NCBI GenBank assembly: GCA_032353305.1
Contig: JAUCNG010155539.1
Location: forward strand, 1-13,247
Length of the DNA stretch: 13,247 nt
Direction of reading: 5' to 3'
From: Cephalothrix spiralis
Taxonomy: Eukaryota > Nemertea > Palaeonemertea > Archinemertea > Cephalotrichidae
A model generated the notes under the pieces. It was given only the letters and a program-made list of their open reading frames with translations, was not told the origin of the DNA and did not search any database. This document shows, one piece after another, positions 9,325 through 13,247 of the stretch. A program made the translations under genes and the position numbers. How positions within the stretch are numbered: the stretch's first letter is position 1; each line of letters starts with the position of its first letter.

Positions 9325-9478
9325 TTTACATAAAGTGATATCTCGGGACTTTATTTGAGGATATGTCGGAATGATGTATTGACGCAAATCCAAAAATGTA
9401 ATGTTTGTGACCCTATAATTTTTTAAATTTATTTAAATAGGGATATTATTTATTTACACAATTGGACGGAATATTTGA
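9325..9478 (+). repeat. Direct repeat, copy 1 (about 150 bp)
   Basis: This is a degraded copy of the segment at 9823-9976, offset 498-499 bp. Shared blocks include AATCCAAAAATGTAAT (9387-9402, 9886-9901) and GGATATTATTTAT-TACACAA-TGGACGG (from 9441 and 9940). I estimate roughly three quarters identity by eye. No coding signal. Confidence 0.6.
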
Positions 9479-9593
9479 CGAGGGCTAAAATGGTCAGATA
9501 AAATGACACTCCAAACGGGTTTGCTTGTTGGCAGATACTTGACACCATAAACAATATATTTCTAGAAATATGCTGATCAGTGCGTATTAAGAT

Positions 9594-9670
9594 TTTTGCC
9601 CCCACCCTCTGGGTGGTGGTCCAAAACGAGACAAATCCTGTTTTTGCCCCAACCCCCACCCAGGGGGCGG
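9594..9670. repeat. Paired C-rich short repeat
   Basis: TTTTTGCC followed by a C-rich tract occurs twice, at about 9593 and 9641. Each tract is followed by its own G-rich partner, for example CCACCC-TCT-GGGTGG at 9602-9616, so each can form a small hairpin. Long open frames on the minus strand here are by-products of this composition. Confidence 0.4.
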
Positions 9671-9822
9671 TGCAAATATTTAAATCCCTCCCTCTGCTCA
9701 TCATTTTTCATGACCTTTCCAAAAATATATAGTTTATGAGAGTCAACTACCCGCCAATATGCATAACCGTTGGGGGCCATTTATCCCTCGCCAATTTTTC
9801 CGCTTTTACTTTAAAAAATCGA

Positions 9823-9976
9823 TTTACATGAAGTCATAACGCTTATCTTAATAGAGGACACGTCGATTTAATATGTATTGACGATAATCCAAAAATGTAA
9901 TTTGTTTGTGAACCTAAGGTTTTAGCTTTTTTAACTGGCGGATATTATTTATATACACAAATGGACGGGAAAATGG
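9823..9976 (+). repeat. Direct repeat, copy 2 (about 150 bp)
   Basis: This is the second copy of the segment at 9325-9478. It ends about 20 bases before the LINE fragment, so the pair may be part of a larger element, or a roughly 498-bp satellite-like unit of which only one and a third copies are present. Confidence 0.6.
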
Positions 9977-9998
9977 ATAAAATTGTACTAAATAGTAA

Positions 9999-10315
9999 TG
10001 TTTTTTGGATGCTGGTAAAGCATTAGATAGAATCAGTCGTAGTTTTTTATTTGATAAATTAAGTAAACGTGGTGTACCTGATTATGTTATAAGAATACTC
10101 GTTTACATTCAGAAAATGTGTATAAGATGGGGTATCAAATGGAGTGCGTCAAGGTGGAATATACTTTCTCCATATTTATTAAAGTTTATCTCGATGATTT
10201 AAAGATGCAGTCAAACGTGGCATATAAATCAGTCTCAGTGGGCAATATAAGACTGGTTCACTTCCCCTAATATGGCATCAATAATTATACTTGCTTTATC
10301 TTCGCAATTAGTAGG
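9999..10315 (+). pseudogene. LINE reverse transcriptase fragment, broken
   Basis: The frame around 10002 reads FLDAGKALDR, close to the FLDASKAFD motif A of non-LTR reverse transcriptases, then LFDKLSKRGVPDYVIRILVY. A short deletion follows Y before QKMCIRWG, where related elements carry a WYS-type segment. Near 10141 another frame reads GVRQGG (motif B), joined by a frameshift to ILSPYL, and by another to VYLDDL at about 10185-10202. The motif C (YADD) region near 10270-10285 is unrecognisable apart from MA. Frameshifts, a stop after LVHFP and the absence of endonuclease or C-terminal parts mark a dead 5'- and 3'-truncated fragment. The pattern resembles LINEs common in molluscs and other invertebrates. 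The clade (for example CR1-like) is not determined. Confidence 0.75.
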
Positions 10316-10810
10316 GCCTACTTTTAAAGATGATGAGATGTAACTAACAAAACTCTTTGGCCAGTAAGGTTGATAAGGAATAATTTGATAATCAATCTGG
10401 AATCTATTGTTCTAATGTTATTGTTTACAATTGACTACAACTTTAAGTACTAGTATGTTTATAGTAAAATCTGAATTACTCAGGCCCTTTGTATTTAAAC
10501 AAGATTTCCCTATATATGAAGTAGTGTCTTATTTCATTCAATTGTTTCCTTCTGGTTTTTCCTGTGTTTTCGGGCAAATAGTACTCTCATAAATGCGAGC
10601 GTCGAATTCTGTGCTTGCCAATCTCGGCCAATAAGATAATAGTCCTAACCTAATTAATTGATAAATTCAAATCCGCAATACAATTTATCACAGACATTTA
10701 AAGTGCGAATTTATCACTGTAGACTAATAAGAGCATATGTACCCTATTATTTACAATATAAAACAGTGTAGTCAGTGTAGTTATTGGGAATTTGGGATAA
10801 ATTTCTCTGA
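10316..10810. other. AT-rich spacer, no supported feature
   Basis: I see no gene, RNA or clear repeat in this stretch between the LINE fragment and the AGGGTA array. Confidence 0.45.
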
Positions 10811-11320
10811 GTCGGAGAAGGGTAACTGAAGGGAACGTATTGATATTTGTTTTATACAAAGTCATAGAAGGGTACATGCAGGGTACGACTTAAGATAATT
10901 GTTTTATCCAAGTCGGAGAAGGGTATCTGAAGGGTAGGTGTGATTCTGTTAAATCCAGGAAGGGTACTTGCAGGGTAGGCAAAATCGTATTTGTTTATAC
11001 AAGTCATAGAAGGGTACATGCAGGGTACGACTTAGGATAATTGTTTTATCCAAGTCGGAGAAGGGTATCTGAAGGGTACCCTGCCTTAGAAGGGTACTTG
11101 CAGGGTAGGCAAAATCGTGGAGGGTATCTACAGGGTACCCTTTGGTTGCAGGGTACCCTTCGAGGAAGGGTAGCTGAAGGGTACCTGGAGGGTAGGCAAA
11201 ATAGTGCAGGGTATTTGCAGGGTACCCGTCCTCGAAGGGTACCCTGCAAAGTTCCTTAAGGGTACCCTTCAGGTACCCTGTATCTACACTTCACATACCC
11301 TTCTAAGGCAGGGTACCCTT
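10811..11320. repeat. AGGGTA array with 11-bp phasing and AGGGTACCCT palindromes
   Basis: I count 24 forward AGGGTA hexamers between 10819 and 11315. Neighbours are repeatedly exactly 11 bp apart: 10869/10880, 10920/10931, 10961/10972, 11011/11022, 11062/11073, 11091/11102, 11121/11132, 11167/11178/11189 and 11208/11219. The 5-bp spacer is mostly N-C/T/A-TG-A/C. Six copies extend to the palindrome AGGGTACCCT (11073, 11132, 11150, 11236, 11259, 11310). From 11263 the hexamer continues in reverse orientation with the same 11-bp step. The left part contains a tandem duplication with a 142-bp period (10869-10925 and 11011-11067). Open frames exist on both strands only because of the repeat and are not taken as genes. 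Confidence 0.8.
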
Positions 11321-12287
11321 CAAAACTGGCTGGGCAGCTTCAGCGTGGTTTATTCTTGTAGACATATTTGAAATATTAAATTTTGAGTTAAATTTTTTAT
11401 AATAAATATAAGCAAGCGTACATAACTCAAAGTTAGTTATCCACACTTGATATAAGTCATCTTAAGGATTATGCTATTATTACTCTTATTATTAGTTCAT
11501 TTCATTTTTCGTCAGAGCATGTAATCTCTAATCATATCGAATTGCACTCTATCAAGTGATATTCGATCTCGAATTTGGTCTCATCCGGTTGTGCGAATGG
11601 TATTGTGTGTTAACCGAACGACACGCGCAATAAATCTCTGCATATTAATCAGGGGAAAATGTACGGTCGAGAAAGGAGACTAATAAAATATCGCGGACGC
11701 GTAGGTCATGAATATTTATAAACATTATTTAAAGCCATGTAATAAAGCAGTATAGTACTCAATGCTCACTAAAATTAAATTGTTAATGTCATTTATGATC
11801 ATTTGTTAGAAAATGAGAACCTGTTACGCAAGTTATAATTCATTCATTTATTTTTTATGTCGCCTACTCGAGTACTTGTTAATTGTCATCGTGTTTAATA
11901 ATCCTGCTATTAATTGACACGCGTTAAAAATGATAGTCATGCATGGGGAACTACAAAAGCGATCAATGAAATAACGTGTATCTCTTTGATCAACGAATAA
12001 TCAATACTGCCTTGGCATTATTTTAAAACGCAGAACCGGAGTACGAGGTTGATTACCTACGCGCTAAAGTATAGTTCGCATATTAAAATCGTACAAAGCC
12101 CTTTAAAATACACCAAAACGTTAAAAAATGATCAAATTCGTGATACAGTGTAATAATAAACATTAACTAACTACATGTATTAGTGTTTATATCTGTAAAA
12201 CATTCTGTAAGAAATAAACACTTATGGTTAGGTAATCTTATATAAGTCATCTGAAGAAAGGATCTTTGACTTTATGCTAGAACTTAC
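11321..12287. other. AT-rich intergenic region, nothing recognised
   Basis: No convincing open frame, RNA gene or repeat family. A small hairpin (AGTGTTTAT with ATAAACACT) lies at about 12182-12221. The motif TATAAGTCATCT occurs at about 11451 and 12241. Confidence 0.45.
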
Positions 12288-12401
12288 CTTCGTTAATTTT
12301 ATTAATCAAGTCATCAATATTTTCGTAATCACCGATGCTACTCTTTCTAATTTCTCTTTCATTGATATCTAATATCAAATCATGAACATTTTGCAATTCA
12401 C
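12288..12401 (-). CDS. Candidate internal exon, phase 1-1, 114 bp
   Basis: On the minus strand TTTTTTTAAG|GTGAATTG is a plausible acceptor and ACGAAG|GTAAGT a near-consensus donor. Between them one frame is open for 37 whole codons, starting ELQNVHDLILDINEREIRK and ending DDLINKINE. The peptide is charged and predicted helical by composition. Both ends are phase 1 (symmetric exon). The family is not recognised. Neighbouring exons would lie at higher coordinates (upstream) and below 12288 (downstream). Splice-site quality and coding-like composition agree, but one short exon in AT-rich DNA is weak evidence. Confidence 0.45.
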
Positions 12402-12792
12402 CTTAAAAAAAGAATTTACAGTCTTGTATTGCTCGTAGACAGAGTACCTAACCCATTACAAATCATAGTTTTTAGTGCAATACATTTTATTATACCACGG
12501 TCAGCTATTTTTAGGTTTTTAAATCGCTGAAAAATGTGTGAAAAGGGGATTGGACCGTGTTAATATAACGGTTTATATATCCCGGGGTCCCATATTTACT
12601 TTCTGTGATGTCGAACTTAACACCTAAATTGACTTTTTGGTTCTTCAAGATTTCAAAAATGACTCCGAATTTGCGTCACATACTATCAACTACATGTATT
12701 AGTATTAAGTGACCCCCGGGATTATTACACTCGTAACCGTTATTCCACTTGAAACTCGGGCAAAATATAAACAGAAAACAAAATAATTGTAC
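12402..12792. other. Putative intron or spacer with an imperfect 175-bp inverted repeat
   Basis: AACGGTT at 12567-12573 and ATCCCGGGGTC at 12579-12589 are matched in inverted order by GACCCCCGGGAT at 12711-12722 and AACCGTT at 12735-12741. This suggests a small foldback or MITE-like segment at 12567-12741. No coding signal is supported. Confidence 0.35.
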
Positions 12793-12895
12793 TGGTCATC
12801 CTTGCGCAACAATTCACGATTTTGTTTTTCAATTTCATCAGCATTCATGTTAGAACCCGATATGGGACCAAGTGATGCATTTTGACATAAATTGG
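12793..12895 (-). CDS. Candidate exon, 103 bp
   Basis: The minus-strand acceptor ACTTTAAG|CC is followed by an open frame containing NASLGPISGSNMNADEIEK and NRELLRKDD, with a possible non-consensus donor CA|GTACAA. The frame stays open past that point to a TAA near 12708, so it could instead be a terminal exon. Phase 2 at the proposed donor does not match the phase 1 start of the candidate exon at 12288-12401, so the two do not join directly unless another exon or donor is used. Family not recognised. Confidence 0.25.
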
Positions 12896-12947
12896 CTTAA
12901 AGTTCGAAATTTCATAGCCTCTGCCATTTTCTTTTATTTATAAGATT

Positions 12948-13003
12948 ATTGTCGGCCCGGGAAAATATTGTCGACCCGGTAGCTATTAGAGCGGGCCGAC
13001 AAT
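12948..13003. repeat. GC-rich hairpin, 12-bp perfect arms
   Basis: ATTGTCGGCCCG at 12948-12959 pairs perfectly with CGGGCCGACAAT at 12992-13003. A near-copy of the arm, ATTGTCGACCCGG, sits between them at 12967-12979. It stands out against the AT-rich background. Possible miniature element end or structured motif; function unknown. Confidence 0.5.
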
Positions 13004-13247
13004 GAAATTTGAAAAAATGAGCTTTCATTTAACAACCACCTATAGTGTCTGCCCACTAAAGTAATGATAATGACTGTTTTACTACCAGTACACCTTTTTC
13101 AGGGGAAACCCACGTTTATCGATTGCTTAGCTGTAAGCGGTAAATACGAATCGGCTGTACTACAAAACAATGACTAGTTTTAGTCTGCAGAAAATGGCTG
13201 TATACGTTTTGTCTTACGTTTATTGTTATATTACTTATGGTATTACA
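13004..13247. other. Window end, nothing recognised
   Basis: No open frame, RNA gene or repeat can be supported in the last 244 bases. Confidence 0.4.

Noticed and set aside
9450-9780. Overlapping minus-strand ORFs rich in Gly and Val
   Set aside because: They are caused by the C-rich doublet and hairpins; two frames are open over the same bases and neither resembles a protein family.
11041-11259. Open frames on both strands across the AGGGTA array, giving GYLQG-type peptide repeats
   Set aside because: The frames follow from the repeat composition and are open on both strands at once; there is no sign of a start context, splice site or known family.
10811-11320. CRISPR array or telomere-like repeat reading of the AGGGTA region
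   Set aside because: Spacers are about 5 bp and not unique, the genome is eukaryotic, and the unit is not TTAGGG or a known telomere variant.
1-13247. tRNA or rRNA genes
   Set aside because: I saw no paired A and B box pattern such as GGTTCRANNCC in a cloverleaf context and no rRNA-like conserved core.

Overview
The window reads as nuclear DNA of an invertebrate animal. It is AT-rich, genes are sparse and split by GT-AG introns, and most of the sequence is decayed or miniature mobile elements. The LINE fragment and the animal CACTA-like transposase resemble families I associate with bivalve or other molluscan genomes. That assignment is an inference and cannot be proven from the window.

The best supported gene is on the + strand at 5048-8873. 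Four exons (5048-5723, 6223-6475, 6965-7077, 7363-8873) join in frame through canonical GT-AG introns, with split codons matching at every junction. They encode an uninterrupted 850-residue protein of the CACTA/EnSpm-like type: an acidic N-terminus, a four-cysteine zinc-ribbon-like knuckle, a Transposase_21-like core with an NTDGV motif, a DYMH motif and a DUF4218-like C-terminal segment. I could not find matching CACTA termini around it. It may be an element with decayed ends or a transposase-derived host gene.

Region by region. 1-840: AT-rich repeat debris with several short direct repeats. 844-1314 and 2755-3217: two MITEs of about 470 bp, each flanked by TTA, the target duplication expected of PIF/Harbinger elements. 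1318-2751: nothing recognisable. 3547-3726 (-): a short first-exon-like ORF whose natural continuation is lost by a frameshift in an 8-A run just before a splice donor. 4303-4671: a nest of inverted repeats and perfect hairpins. 5048-8873: the transposase gene. 8913-9273: a 361-bp segment bounded by 13-bp inverted repeats, whose right end shares a motif with the first bases of the window. 9325-9976: a 150-bp direct repeat pair about 498 bp apart. 9999-10315: a broken LINE reverse transcriptase fragment. 10811-11320: an array of AGGGTA hexamers set mostly 11 bp apart, switching to inverted orientation at its right end. 11330-13247: mostly featureless AT-rich DNA with two candidate minus-strand exons and two short inverted repeats.

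No operon, CRISPR array, tRNA, rRNA or other multi-gene system is visible. The strongest novelty candidates are the 11-bp-phased AGGGTA array, the intact transposase without visible ends, the hairpin nest, and the small frameshifted minus-strand exon.
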